A stretch of DNA of 64,000 nt, taken from NCBI GenBank assembly GCA_023014335.1, contig JAECYW010000017.1, positions 558,001-622,000 of the forward strand. Reading direction: 5' to 3'. Every line of letters starts with the position of its first letter. Positions within the stretch are counted from its first letter, which is position 1. Shown here in pieces: positions 34,635-46,323 of the stretch. The position numbers were made by a program, and so were the translations under genes. The stretch is from Galerina marginata. Lineage: Eukaryota > Basidiomycota > Agaricomycetes > Agaricales > Galerinaceae. The notes below the pieces were generated by a model. The model was not told the DNA's origin and searched no databases. It saw only the letters and a program-made list of their open reading frames with translations.

Positions 34635-35680
34635 GAACGACCTTATTACACGCCTTTCCACCATTCCACACCATGATAATGCTCATGAATGTACACGTGT
34701 AACTCCAGCCCGACGTCCAAACAGGTGTGACCGATACCCGCAAATCCCAAGAGACAGTGTGATAGAAGATTTCCAACACGCGTGGCCGTCAAGGCGGCTC
34801 CAAGCAGAAAATCGACCAATTGCAAGAAGAAATATAGCTTCAAGAAGAACCAAGCCGAAATGCGAAGAAAAGAATGAAAAATTGACGAACTCACCTCAAC
34901 TTGATTTCATTGAAGAACCCTTCCGTTTGAATGATTTCTGAGTCTGACCCTCCTCTTTCAATTGAGCAGACATGTCTCCCAAATGTTTCCGTTCTCCTAC
35001 CGAAGAAATCCTGAAGCGGCTAGAACGGTGTTTGAACAAACCCCAAGCTAGAGGACTGCACGACAAGCGACATCTGAGTTGAGGGCATCGCTGGGCATCG
35101 AATAACCACTGTCAATGCTTCCTCCAGTTACTCGGCTCTGGAAATTGTGTGGCCGATGCAAGTGGATAGGACAAGCTCATGAGATTATGTCCAATCGCGC
35201 AAGGGTACCCCTCGCAAGTTGGCTAATCAACCCCTCCTTGGGCTGAGTTGAGCGCCGTCGTCAAGAGACCCCCGCTCCTTCGCCTCCTCATTCCAAGGGA
35301 CGGCCCCAACGCCCTGAATATGTGGCATAAAATTTACCTGTCTTCGCTGTTTCAAAGCTTGTGTGGTTGTTGGATTTTTTGCCTTCTTCTATCGTGGAGA
35401 TGTCGAGTGGGGCGATGCAAGACATCGTGTCCAGGAATATCTCCAATATAAGCCGACCCATAGCCAGAATATCGTGGTCAAGAAGACAGTGAAGAGGTAA
35501 GAATGGTTCGACTTCTTCTTTCTGGATGTTGACGGAGAGGATTGCAGACAAGAGAGACTGAGTCCAAGGTTGTGCGGTGTTTCAAAAACACCAAACACGA
35601 AAACGGAAGTAAATTCGCCTCTAAGCCCTCCATGGCCCAAGCCCTCAACTGAATCCATCCTTCTTTGTCTCCTCATTATG

Positions 35681-36888
35681 GCGGTTTACAAGAGACTGAC
35701 AGCGGTCATCCCCCAGCAGAAAATGACGACGCCTTTTAAAATATCACCGCCTTCTTTTCCGTCTTTTATCGGCATTGATTGCTGTACAACCCGCCAAAAT
35801 CGCCGAACATAGCAGATGCTTTGCTTTTCCTATAAAGCCCAAATTTTTCCTCGGAGAGCAAAAGAAAAGCCTTGTTTCGTGGATATCTTACGTTGTCGTT
35901 CTTTTGTGATCAACAATCGTCGGCACAACATCCTTTGTCAAGGTGGACAAATTATTTCTTACTGGAGCCCAAAGCCGAAGGTTGATGTCCAGGCCTATGC
36001 TCAAAATTGTCATCCAGACCAAAGATTGGCTCGAATCTGGGGTGGTTGTCACATAAAACGGTAAGCAAAACAAAGATGTTCTGCCAGCCACATAATAATT
36101 CTGCATGCCCAGCTTGTAAAAATTATTAGCCATCGCGGAAACGTTCCCATATATTTTGGAAGTGCTGCAATTTAATCTGGTATTGACCTGAACTCTGGCT
36201 GATGTTAACGCCGATTGGCCACTGGTGACGAGCCGCGACCGAAATTGGGCACCTTCCGCCCTAAGATAGTAAGATTATTTAGCCCACCCTTCCTCTTCTG
36301 CCCCAGAGTACCACCCCTCTCGCTTCATTTCTTATTTCACGGGCGATTTCGACCAGCAAAGTCCACCAACATACGACGATGCGAGCTATGCCCAGCCATA
36401 GCACCTAAGCAAGATTTCTATCAATACGCTCAGAATCAGCAAAATTGGCATTATGGCAAATTCTCCTTTCCGTCAAGAGGATCGTCCGGTTTCTCTTGGG
36501 TTTCTCTCTCCTTCGTTAGTCACTATTAAATATTCCAAGCTGGTACGGTAAATAGTGGGGTGACGACGAGCGTGGTTTTATCCAACATATTTAAAATTCA
36601 TGGTAGACTTCGGAGTCCGCTGTTGGGGTAGGGAGGGGCCAAAACAAAGACATACAACGCGTTGGTGGATGTTCGTAAGGTTCAACAGACTGTTCAATGA
36701 ACACATACCGCGTACTAAGCCTAGAAGCCAGACCCTTTTTTTGGGCTCTTTTGTTCTGATTTGCACCACCCCCGCTGCTTGTTCCTTCAACCACTTGTAA
36801 TAACTTGAAGGTATGTGTTCATGTTGTACATGTGCCAACGCGCTCTGATTGTGAACTGGACGGTCGGAAGCTTAATAAAGAAAAATAA
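35681..36888. other. Intergenic stretch
   Basis: No gene supported. Short frames on both strands have no recognisable content. Confidence 0.4.
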
Positions 36889-38319
36889 ATGAAGGGTTCC
36901 ATTAAAGATGCCAGGGTTCGCAACCAAAAGTTGCCAATTTCGACCATTCCTGCTGAAATTTCCAGTGCAATTTTCAAGACCGCCTGCACGGACTCATTAC
37001 CATTCATAAATGGTGGGCAGCTCGGGACGAAAAGAGTCGAAGTTACGATTTCCCATGTTTCCCACCAGTGGCGATCTCAGTCGCTTGCATGCCCTGAAAT
37101 CTGGTCGACTTTCGTGCATGATAATTACAAGGAGAAAATATCCATGGATCGCTTGTCAATATACCTTAAAAGATCAGGGAGTCGGCCACTGGATCTCTGG
37201 ATTGTACTGTCCAAGTACGACCTGAAGCCCACAGCTATTACATTACTGCTAAAAGCTTTAACGGAGCATGTAATGCGCTGGCGTCGCCTCTTTTTGTCCC
37301 TTGCTTCGCCAGGAATAACATGGCCGCCGTCGAATTTGGAACCATTGGAAGCTCCGAACCTGCAATCCCTTGAGGTATATATACCAGATCAACATCCTGA
37401 TTTTCCGCTTGTTTTCCTTCAAGGCGGAACTCCAAAACTGGATTCTGTTCGAATGGATTCGGTGTCATTCAAGTCATTCATTTTGCCGTCCCAAATCTCA
37501 ACTCTCCAGATAGAGCTGGAAGGACATTTTCCACAGCCATGGTCAACATTTCTTGATATTCTCAAGTGTCCAAACCTGAAAAATCTCTCACTGTTCGGGA
37601 GTAACTTTCGGCAGCCAACCGGCGACGACAGCAGACAAATCATTGTGGCCAGTCGACTTCAACATTTACGGTGCAGTGACCCTGTGGTAGCCCGCGAGAT
37701 ATGGCCCTTGCTTCAAGCTCCTAGGTTAGAGTTGGCCATCTTCAAGGGAATCCCATTGAATGAATGGAACTTTCCTGATGAAGTAACAACTCTGAATACC
37801 TCTCCGTGTCTGTTTCCTTCGTTACATACCTTGGCTCTGATCAACTGCGACTTTGAAGATGAAAATCATCCCTTACTTCTGGCCTACGCTACGAAAGCTG
37901 TCAGACACCTCTACATCACCCATGAATCCCGCTATGTTGAAAGCAGCGCATTTCATCACATGGTCCGGCAGAGCCCAGAGACCATCCTTTGGCCGAATCT
38001 GGAAACCTTGAGTTTCATGACGGAGATGGACGACGACAGCGACCTTTCTCCCGCATCCTGCTTAGAGGTTGTTGAATGCCGCTTGAGGGTCTTGCAAAAA
38101 CATTGTATCTTGCGTTTGTTTGACACGGAGATGCAGTGGTGGATGTCGGCTGATCCGCAATCATGGTCAATTCTTCGGGACAAAGGTTTCTACCAAAGGA
38201 TAGATGGATATTGCGAAGGAGATATCGATTATATCCCCTGGCCACCTCGTAGTGATAGCGTTTTTCAGCGACTTGCAGAGGAAAAATTCCTATCTCACGA
38301 CAATGAATTTGAAGATTGA
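36889..38319 (+). CDS. F-box/LRR protein, 476 aa
   Basis: Single exon from ATG 36,889. The F-box-like part is ISTIPAEISSAIFKTAC and VSHQWRSQSLACPEIWSTF (about residues 18-80). A long leucine-rich domain follows (LYIPDQ-, LQSLEVYI, LKNLSLFGS, LHTLALINCDFED) with an acidic end. Intact parent or sister of the decayed copy at 11,815-11,040. Family role: SCF ubiquitin-ligase adaptor. Confidence 0.8.
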   Translation: MKGSIKDARVRNQKLPISTIPAEISSAIFKTACTDSLPFINGGQLGTKRVEVTISHVSHQWRSQSLACPEIWSTFVHDNYKEKISMDRLSIYLKRSGSRPLDLWIVLSKYDLKPTAITLLLKALTEHVMRWRRLFLSLASPGITWPPSNLEPLEAPNLQSLEVYIPDQHPDFPLVFLQGGTPKLDSVRMDSVSFKSFILPSQISTLQIELEGHFPQPWSTFLDILKCPNLKNLSLFGSNFRQPTGDDSRQIIVASRLQHLRCSDPVVAREIWPLLQAPRLELAIFKGIPLNEWNFPDEVTTLNTSPCLFPSLHTLALINCDFEDENHPLLLAYATKAVRHLYITHESRYVESSAFHHMVRQSPETILWPNLETLSFMTEMDDDSDLSPASCLEVVECRLRVLQKHCILRLFDTEMQWWMSADPQSWSILRDKGFYQRIDGYCEGDIDYIPWPPRSDSVFQRLAEEKFLSHDNEFED

Positions 38320-38691
38320 CAAATCCAAGGCGATATTAGGGGTACTCTGAATTATCTACTTCACTGTAATTTCGCTTTTGAATTGGAAGGGAACTTATGT
38401 AGTGGGTAATATTATTCCTGTTAGCATTGTCAGTTCAAGTAGCCTTACTGCGTCAAAATAGGTATCATTCAAATCCAAATTGCTTGCCATACCTAGAAGC
38501 AGTTTTATCACCTTTTTCGAAGTTGAATTGCAGAATGGTTCAACGTTACATACTATACATTTGGCTTTCCGTAAAATCGCCCAAATACTCAACAGCAGAA
38601 TGGACACATGGATGCATCAGAGACAATGTCGAAATTAACATGGCCAGAGCCAAAGGTTGTCCGAACATCGTTGGGAATGAAAAGTAGTCGA

Positions 38692-39132
38692 TCAGTACAT
38701 CTCAAGACTCATGCCATCGTGAATTTCGTAGTCGTCCAGTGTGATGTGATCCTTATACGTTGTGTACCTATAACAAATAAATAATCAGCGCTCGTCGGAA
38801 TGTGGACGAGGAAGAGAAAACGAGGGTATTAACAAGGAAGATGGTGGAAGAACCCACAAACGTACCATTTCTTGAGTTGAATCTTGGAAGCGTCAGTGCC
38901 GGTTTGTGCGGCGATGAGCTTCTTCAGGTCACCAACAGTGTCTTCTGGGCTGCATTTTACACGGACTAAAAGTCGTTTAGATATAGATACAAAGCAGATG
39001 CAAAACCCTGGACGAGGCAAACGAACCTTTGCGTCCAAGTCGATCGTTAGCGATAATCTATTCATGATTTACATCATTGTCAAACAGATCGTATGTGTCA
39101 AATCAGAGCTTGCTCACCTCAATGAGAGGCAT
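38692..39132 (-). CDS. HUB1: Ubiquitin-like modifier Hub1/UBL5, 73 aa
   Basis: Exons 39132-39118, 39057-39027, 38965-38866 and 38767-38692 give exactly 73 residues, the family length. The sequence starts [19 protein letters not shown] and ends [14 protein letters not shown], with the double-tyrosine-type end and no Gly-Gly. Hub1 binds spliceosomal proteins non-covalently and tunes 5' splice-site choice. This fits its upkeep in an intron-dense genome. All splice sites are GT-AG. Confidence 0.95.
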
Positions 39133-39852
39133 TTTGGCTGAAGAGTATTTGCAGAAAGTTAAGAAAGCAAGAGAAGGCGGTTGAGTCACCGTTTAGAGCA
39201 AGGTGCAAACACACGAAGCTGACTTGGGTCGATGTTTGTCGGTAATTGGCATGACCTCTTTCACAGCGGCCCGCATCCCCGAAATAGGCGCTTTCTTTTT
39301 CTACAAAACCTTTCTCATTGCTTCTTGATCTGTCTTAGCTCTAAGTTTAACTCTTGGCTAATGCATCAAAACTCTTTCTTATTTTTCTGACCTGGCTTCG
39401 CCTGCTGCACTTGACATTTTCTCCAGGAGTTGTCATTCTTTTTTGCCCAAGGTGAGCTGCTCTGCGGCCTCTGCCTCTGCCTAGCACAAGCCTGGCATAT
39501 GATCGACCATTGCTAGCTCTGAATCTGAGCTGCTATGTATCCGAAAGCACCATCCTATTAGGACGAACATAGAAAAACCATAACTCGTTCATAAAGTGAA
39601 CATGAAATCCTCGTCAAATAATGTACGCTAGTACTTAATTTACAGTGTAAAGGAACGTACTGAATATTCTGCGGTGGTCGATATGCACGCTCTACAACCA
39701 TAAGTTAAAAGAGCCCAAAGAAGAATTATGAGATATATTATAGAATAATTAGAAACTGTGGCGATAAAATCGCAAGCAGAAGCAGTAACTTTAGGTCGTT
39801 ATTTGTCGTCTCGCGACAGCGGCATTATTTCAGCACAGAAAAAAGGTTGAGG
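39133..39852. other. Intergenic stretch
   Basis: Promoter region of Hub1 and 3' flank of the next minus-strand gene. No other gene was seen. Confidence 0.4.
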
Positions 39853-40290
39853 TCAAAGAAGAGTGAGAGCAGCGGCTCCTCCTGCCATGAGTCCCCATGA
39901 CCAGAAACTTAAGGAGAAGCCGTATATCGCGCCTGAGGTGGAAGTCGAGGGTAATGTTGCGACTGCGGAGCCAGACACTGATGTAGGAGAGGGTGCGAGG
40001 GAGATCGTAGATGCATTGCCAACATACTGAAAACGACAAAATGGATTATCAGTATTCGAAATTTGAAGATAAAGCAAGAAAGCTGACCTCATTTACCGAT
40101 AATTTGTTCACAGTATTTTTTGGAATAACTGCGTTCGGGAGGCTTGCGTCAATGGGAGCAGGTGATGTCAGTGCTGATAAATGAGTATGGTCATTTTTTT
40201 ACTCAATGCGCGTATCGGGGAAAGGCCTTTACCTGAAGGAAGGACACAGAGGACGGCGGTGGCAAGAAAAGAAAGCCGAGAGAAGTGCAT
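39853..40290 (-). CDS. Small secreted Ser/Thr-rich protein with GPI-type tail, 105 aa
   Basis: Exons 40290-40233, 40173-40088 and 40026-39853, introns of 59 and 61 nt. Signal peptide MHFSRLSFLATAVLCVLPSA (residues 1-20), a short mature region, a Ser/Thr/Ala-rich stretch with one N-glycosylation site (GNAST), and a hydrophobic C-terminus (LMAGGAAALTLL). No cysteines in the mature part. Probably a cell-wall or plasma-membrane surface protein. Too short for family assignment. Confidence 0.7.
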
Positions 40291-41122
40291 TATGTGATCG
40301 TTCGTTGTCGTCGGGTATGTTACGTTGGCGGGGATGTACGATAATGGTACTTGAAATTATGAGGAAGCGCTGCTTGAATGGGTTTTGCACAGTGGAGCAT
40401 TTTATACCATGTGCTGTGGGTCCCCAGCACCTGTTTCCAAAACATCTGTGCACCGTTGTTCTCGGTTTCCACTGTGAAAATACAAGGGAACCAGACGAGT
40501 TCTAGGATTGTTTCTTGCTATAAGGTGTGACAGACATAAGCAGCACAATGCGTCGACAGAATGTAGTTCGCGGTCGTGAAAGTACAAGGGCTTGTGGGCA
40601 CATGAATTCTCCACAGAGGGTCAGAAAGTCTGGCAACCGCATATTTCGCAGGTGAATATAGAATAATAAAAGGCGCCTAGGCTGCAGTAAGGCGGGATAT
40701 GGGGTGCCACGGACAGAATGAGAACGTTGCGGGGTTGTGTGAGGACTGGAAAGGCCCTTGTGTTTTCGGCAAGCCTTCAACGAGGTATCTGCAGTCGCTT
40801 TTATGCATTATCAGCGGAATATCAATTCCGCACACAAATACCTCGTTATTTGGCTAGGTTCGAGGATCCGAGGGTCAAGAACGAGACATGATGGGAGTCC
40901 CTTAGAGAACTGCTACAAATTACGTAATGACTGTGTACCGTCAAGACCTGATCAAGCCTCTTTGAACTTTGAAATTCACCTCTGCGATCTCAGGAATATT
41001 GAGGACTCGTGGAACGTCTTATGACTTAAATCCACATTTCCGGTCGTGGTTCTGAATTCTTTTTATCTCAGGTTAACGAATGGGCATAGGACAATCCTCG
41101 AATTCAAGTTGTCAGATAAACT
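40291..41122. other. Intergenic stretch
   Basis: No gene supported. Frames on both strands lack content. Confidence 0.4.
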
Positions 41123-44100
41123 ATGAACTCATATCCTCCCGAACTCCTGGCGCAGCTCGCGCCAGTCATGTTTGTTGCTGGTCTTGATGCTCCTTTGGCC
41201 GGACCTACCCCTGCTCCAAACTCTCCAATAACACCGTCTCCAATAACACCGGCACCTGGAGCGAAATCGCAGGATGCATTCCAAGTTCTCGCACTTCGCC
41301 TTCGCGAGTCCCTTTTGGCGCAGCGCAAGGTTGCAATCTGGCAACCGGAAAAGAACAAATCGTTTCAAGTCATTCTTGTGGACAAAGAAGTAAAGTTTCC
41401 TCCCAGAAAGCTTGTCGCAACTGACGACCCACAATATTCCGCGGCACATTCACCTTTGTCACCTCTCACACCAACCTCCCCTCTTCACCCAGACGGATTA
41501 ATTGCCCCTATATGGATCAGAAAACACACGTCTCTCGTCCCTTCAGTCTTTGTTCTATTCCTACGCATTTTCGAATACCCACCGAGCACGTCAAGGACAC
41601 CTCTGGACCTTCCAGATATTGATCGAGAGCGCGACCGAGAGGCCGAAGAAAGAAAGAAGGACGCGGAGCTGGCCGCTGATGTTGCTCAGCGGAAGAAAAT
41701 CACCAACGAGCGTGGCATCAAGCTTACTGTTGTCCTTATGGCTAGCAGGAGGATGTTAGGTGTGTTCCATCCGATCACATAATGGTATGTTCTAACTGTC
41801 TTTAAAACTCTAACTAGACGATCCATCATTAGATGCTAGACTAACATATATTAGAAGACAGAGTGGGCTCGACTCTAGAGCTGCTCTCTTTGTTCTCAGT
41901 CCTGTAAGCCCATTGGAACTGAATGAATTTGTGCGAAGGTATCATTTGTTTGCAACAAAAGTCCCATTCCGATTCCTAATTTTCTTCTTATAAAGCCTGC
42001 AACAGGCTCTGTACGAACCGGCTGTAGAATATTACACTGCACATTCGAAACGTGTTAGACGAAAACGCAATCGACACTCTCAATCCGTCTCAACTTATCC
42101 TAATCCGAACGCGGCGCTGGGAGGACTTAACATCGCACGTCCTTTAAGACCAGAGGGATGGACAGTCCGCTACGAATACAAGATGGCTTGCTTTGCTGAA
42201 TTTAGAAGCGAGGACGAGGTCGCCCTAAAGTGAGGAAAGTCGTTCTGATTGGTCATCTCTCTTTTTTCAATTTTATTATTGTAGGCACTACCAAGATGCG
42301 TACGAAATGCTCACCATTATGTTTGGCTCAACTGCGATATTACCTCCACGTACAAAACGATGGGCAGAGGCGAAGGTCCTTGCTGATTGTATTAATATCA
42401 AGGCTAGTAAATATACACATCTGCATCTGCATTATCGTGACCTTTCTGAGCAGATAGTCAAACTCTATTTGTACAACAACGAACATGCTTTGGCACTGTC
42501 CCATCATAACACACATATACGTGTATTTGGTGACTTCTCAAGGGGGTGGGGGATTGGGGAAGAAACATTCGAGTTTTGGAGCTGGGTAGCACGGCAGTAT
42601 GTCTCCAATTTGACTTCTGAAAATTTAAATGCTAATAGCACCATAGACACCGTGTTCTTGCTGAGTTGCTCGAGCAAGGAACAAAATCATCACTCGTGCT
42701 TCCTGTTCACAAACCTGTCGCATCGAATGTCACCCCCTCAGCCTCTCAACAAACTCTTCGACAAGTACCCAATGTTGAATATGATGCTATGCGGTCACTT
42801 GGGATCAATCCAAGTCACGCACTACAGCATGCTGGATTTTATTATTACGTAGCTGCAAGATCTACCGAAATGCGAAGACAACGATTTCTGGCCATTCTCG
42901 AAGCCGAGGTGATTCTACTCTACTATGCTGAGGTTTGGTCAGTGTTGCTGAATTGTGTCTTTTAGCTCAACCAGACACCAATTGCCCTTTCTCCGGGATT
43001 TACAAACGAGAAGAAGGTTGAACATCTGGCAATTATTAATGAGGCAAGGGCTGCTCCGTTTTTACCTGTCCTCGTCTCTAACCAATGCAGACATTGTAGC
43101 TATACACCAAAGCATATGAGCTGTTCAAGAAACATTCCCCAGCATCCAATCAGGGCCAAGGTCGTTTGACACTTTGGATTGCTTACAGGATTGCGCAGAC
43201 TTATTACGATGCGGGTAAATTCGACATGGCAGTCCGGTACGTTGGCTGTTTTCAAAACCTAATTGATCTTCGTTAACACCTTCTCAGCTTCTTCGAACGG
43301 ATTGCCAAAACTTATCGACGAGAGCGATGGAGTTCTATGCTTCGGCCCTTGTTGTCGACATGGTATGCCTGTGCCCAGCAACTTGGTGACGTGGAGCTTA
43401 GTATCAAATTACTGGTCGAAATGCTGGGACACGGTATGTGCACAATTGGAATTGTGGACTTTTTTTTCATCCTTGTTGCAGATGCTGTCGATTCCGAAGA
43501 TCCTAGTTCATTGGAAGAGGATTTAGTAGCAGTGTTAAAGGTCGGTTGGAACAACCTCTTTTGGAAATTCGCTATCTTACAAAGATCCAGAGCACCGTAC
43601 CAGCGTCACCCGATGAAGCACTGGTTGTTGATCTCGCCGAGGCGCAGCCGATCTGTAAGTAAGGCTTGCCAATCAAAATCATTGGCTATATTGCCTGTAC
43701 TTATGATCGTCCAGTTGATTCAGATGTTGTTTTCTGGTCTTCTGAAGTCAAAGTCGGAGAGCAAGCTGCCTTTCAGCTTACCTTGACCGCTCCTAGCGCA
43801 ATAACGATCTCGTCTATACCATTCTCCAAGATAACCTTCCATTTTTCAGAAGGCATTCCCCCTGTTACTGTGGAACATGAGCCTTCGGGCACTGGTGATG
43901 CCGTGGAGGTTGTCGATCTTGGACATGTTACATCGTCAGAAACCGGTCAGCCTACTATCAAAGGGAATCTTTGTTGGCAGCCCGGGAGCACAGTCGTTTT
44001 CACAGGTTCAATGTCCTCTGAAAAGCCTTCGGTGCTCAAGGTAATCAATTCTCGACCCTTTCGTGGTTTTTTCTTGACTGGAAAATTGATAGGTCAAGTC

Positions 44101-45921
44101 CGTGGTCCTTACCATTGAGGAGAATGGTTGGCAGATCGAAGTCCCAGGTGGAACCGCATGCTCAGCGTTCATTCCCTACATTAGCTGCAAGATGGCTTAG
44201 TTCTGTGGCACCCCCGCGTTTTATCCCAGTACATGGACAGGAATATCATTCAACGATGTAAGTCCCATTTCGCTTTTGACCTTAACTACCGCTTAAACTT
44301 CCTTAGAGCAAAGCATCGAGCACACCTCCTTAAAATGGCATTCCACCACCATGCACCCGCATATCTAGATGAGGACTACCCTATAGAAATCGAAATTACC
44401 AACACGGATACTCGCGATCTGGACGTCATTATCAACGTCTTACTTCAACCGACTGAAATTGACGATGCTGGTGAGTTATGATCAACTGATATCAGTAAAG
44501 AATACAGCTAACGCGATTGAACAGTTAATTGGATGGTTGTGGATGATGAACGGTCATCCAGTCTCATTAAAGGAATTCATGTCGGTGTCCTTGCTCCTGG
44601 TGTCAGTGCTACGAAAACTCTGCATATGTTCAATACAGGAGCAGGTGGTGACAGGATGGTCGATGTTTCTGTTCAAACGCGTACCGCAAATTCTCGTAAA
44701 GACGACGGCGAGGAGCAAGGAGAGGATGACGACAAAGATGACGATGGTGATATCGATGACCAACAGGGCTCGGTTCATGATATGATGGAACATCTGAACA
44801 TGCTCATTGTCCCGACTGTCAATCCTATTCAAGCTTCACATGACGTTACTTATCGACGCTCTCTGGATCGGTGGCCCGGTTTGGCTGATCTTCAAAGCTT
44901 CGAGGAATCTTTCTGGGATATCCGGCGCGGGGATGAGGCCCTTGTCAATATTACGATGTCGTGTATTGGTCCTTGGAGCCTTAGCATTGAGAGCGTGGAG
45001 CTTGAGCGAATTGTAAGTCCTTTCATCCATTAATGCTACCAGCCTAATTGAACCTATTTACAGGACAATATACATGCGAGAGTTATTGAATCGTCAACTG
45101 ACGTAGGTGACGAAGATACGCCGGAATTCCCTGACGGTGAGTACCTGTGATGTCATTTTCTTCTGGGGTGGTATATCTAATATTTGTATGACATAGAATA
45201 CATGGCTGGTGATGAGTTCAGTGCGAGTAGTCGAATCAGTTTCGCCTTAGATGACGAACAAGACCCTACCCAAGATCCAATCGAGGGTCCAGGGCGATAT
45301 GTTGTAACATGGCGCAGGTATGATAGTTTCATAGGTATGTGAACAAACTTTGACTCAACATTTATTAGGGTTCTCCAAGATGGCGAATTGGGGTCGAAGA
45401 CTGTCACGTACTTCCCTATACCCCCTCTACGACCACCAATGGGCGATTTGGTAGCCCTTCTTGACGTACCGCCGAAGGCGACACTTCATGTGCCCATTTC
45501 ATTGACTCTCACCATTCGGAATTATCACCCAACGCGTTCAGCCAATATTACGGTGCATCTGGAGCCGGACTCCTTGGATGGCTTTGTCGTTTCTGGTCTG
45601 CGAAATGGCCGCGTGCCAGTTCTTCTCCCTGGATCCGAAGAAAAGTTGGTTTGGCGAATGCTACCCATCGAGTGTGGGTATGTGAAGGTTCCACGGATCA
45701 AGGTTATAGATAGACGAAAAGCTATCCCAGCATCTCAAAACTCTGGGGAACCTGGGGCACCTGCCGACGCTTCTGCCGGGGATCCTGTCAAAGTCATTGA
45801 TGTTAGACGCGATAGCAGACGCGATGTTGGTCCCCGAGCAGATTCTGACGGTTCTTTACCTGTCGAGGTGGGCTTGGAAGAGGGGCGGGAGGGAGCAGAC
45901 ACAATACTTGTACTACCTTGA
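41123..45921 (+). CDS. TRAPPC11 (foie-gras domain) trafficking subunit, 1283 aa
   Basis: A 19-exon model closes exactly in frame: 41123-41759, 41818-41938, 41996-42229, 42285-42406, 42458-42596, 42647-42908, 42966-43043, 43100-43236, 43288-43433, 43482-43540, 43591-43654, 43715-44040, 44093-44147, 44185-44257, 44307-44470, 44525-45012, 45064-45136, 45197-45317 and 45369-45921. The middle carries foie-gras motifs (GWTVRYEYKMACFAEFR, GDFSRGWGIGEETFEFW, ELYTKAYELFKKHS). The C-terminal half is the beta-rich gryzun-type region (HHHAPAYLDEDYPIEIEITN). TRAPPC11 belongs to TRAPP III, acting in ER-Golgi traffic and autophagy; budding yeast lacks it. Intron 7 uses a GC donor and intron 13 is 37 nt. Confidence 0.92.
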
Positions 45922-46323
45922 TATTGTTCTCATCATTCCAGTTGTGTTTCTATCAAGCCTCTGGGACGATCTGTCGGTTTTATTTTTCTTCTTTCGTCAT
46001 TTTGCGAACGTGTCGCGTCAAGACTGCTATTGATAGCAAACTCTAACATCACGTGTGTATATGTTTCATGTTTCGGTTATATGGAAAACTGTTGAACTCT
46101 AAAATGCTTTGCTCGTGCCACCACCATTCCTCCCAGAGACAACAGGCTCGCCCTGGTTGCGCTCGCCCTTGACCCACTTCCAAAGCCTGTATTTTATAGA
46201 CGGTATGCTTGTTCAATTTTTCTTGGAATATCTCTAGACATACAAGTCAGGTAACGGCGATTCCATCATCGCATTGTCGGACCACACCGTTGGACTCCGT
46301 TCTGGGGTTCTTCTGGTGCTACT
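45922..46323. other. Intergenic stretch
   Basis: 3' flank of TRAPPC11 and promoter of the next gene. Nothing else was seen. Confidence 0.4.

Larger units (their letters stand above)
32927..35680 (-). repeat. Duplicated segment, unit 3 (inverted)
   Basis: Third copy of the segment, read on the minus strand. It has the GTTTTTGAAACACCGC motif near 35,570, a frame ending LEIFLDTMS that matches EKFIDTMS of unit 2 (12,965), the GGTCTCTTGACGACGGCG stretch (35,266), the bZIP-type block (34,634-34,571), the promoter block (33,975-33,831) and the intact gene. The region before the promoter looks like a decayed gene in all copies. Confidence 0.65.

Noticed and set aside
40850..40868. GGTTCGAGGATCC, similar to a tRNA B box
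   Set aside because: No A box or cloverleaf can be formed with the upstream sequence.
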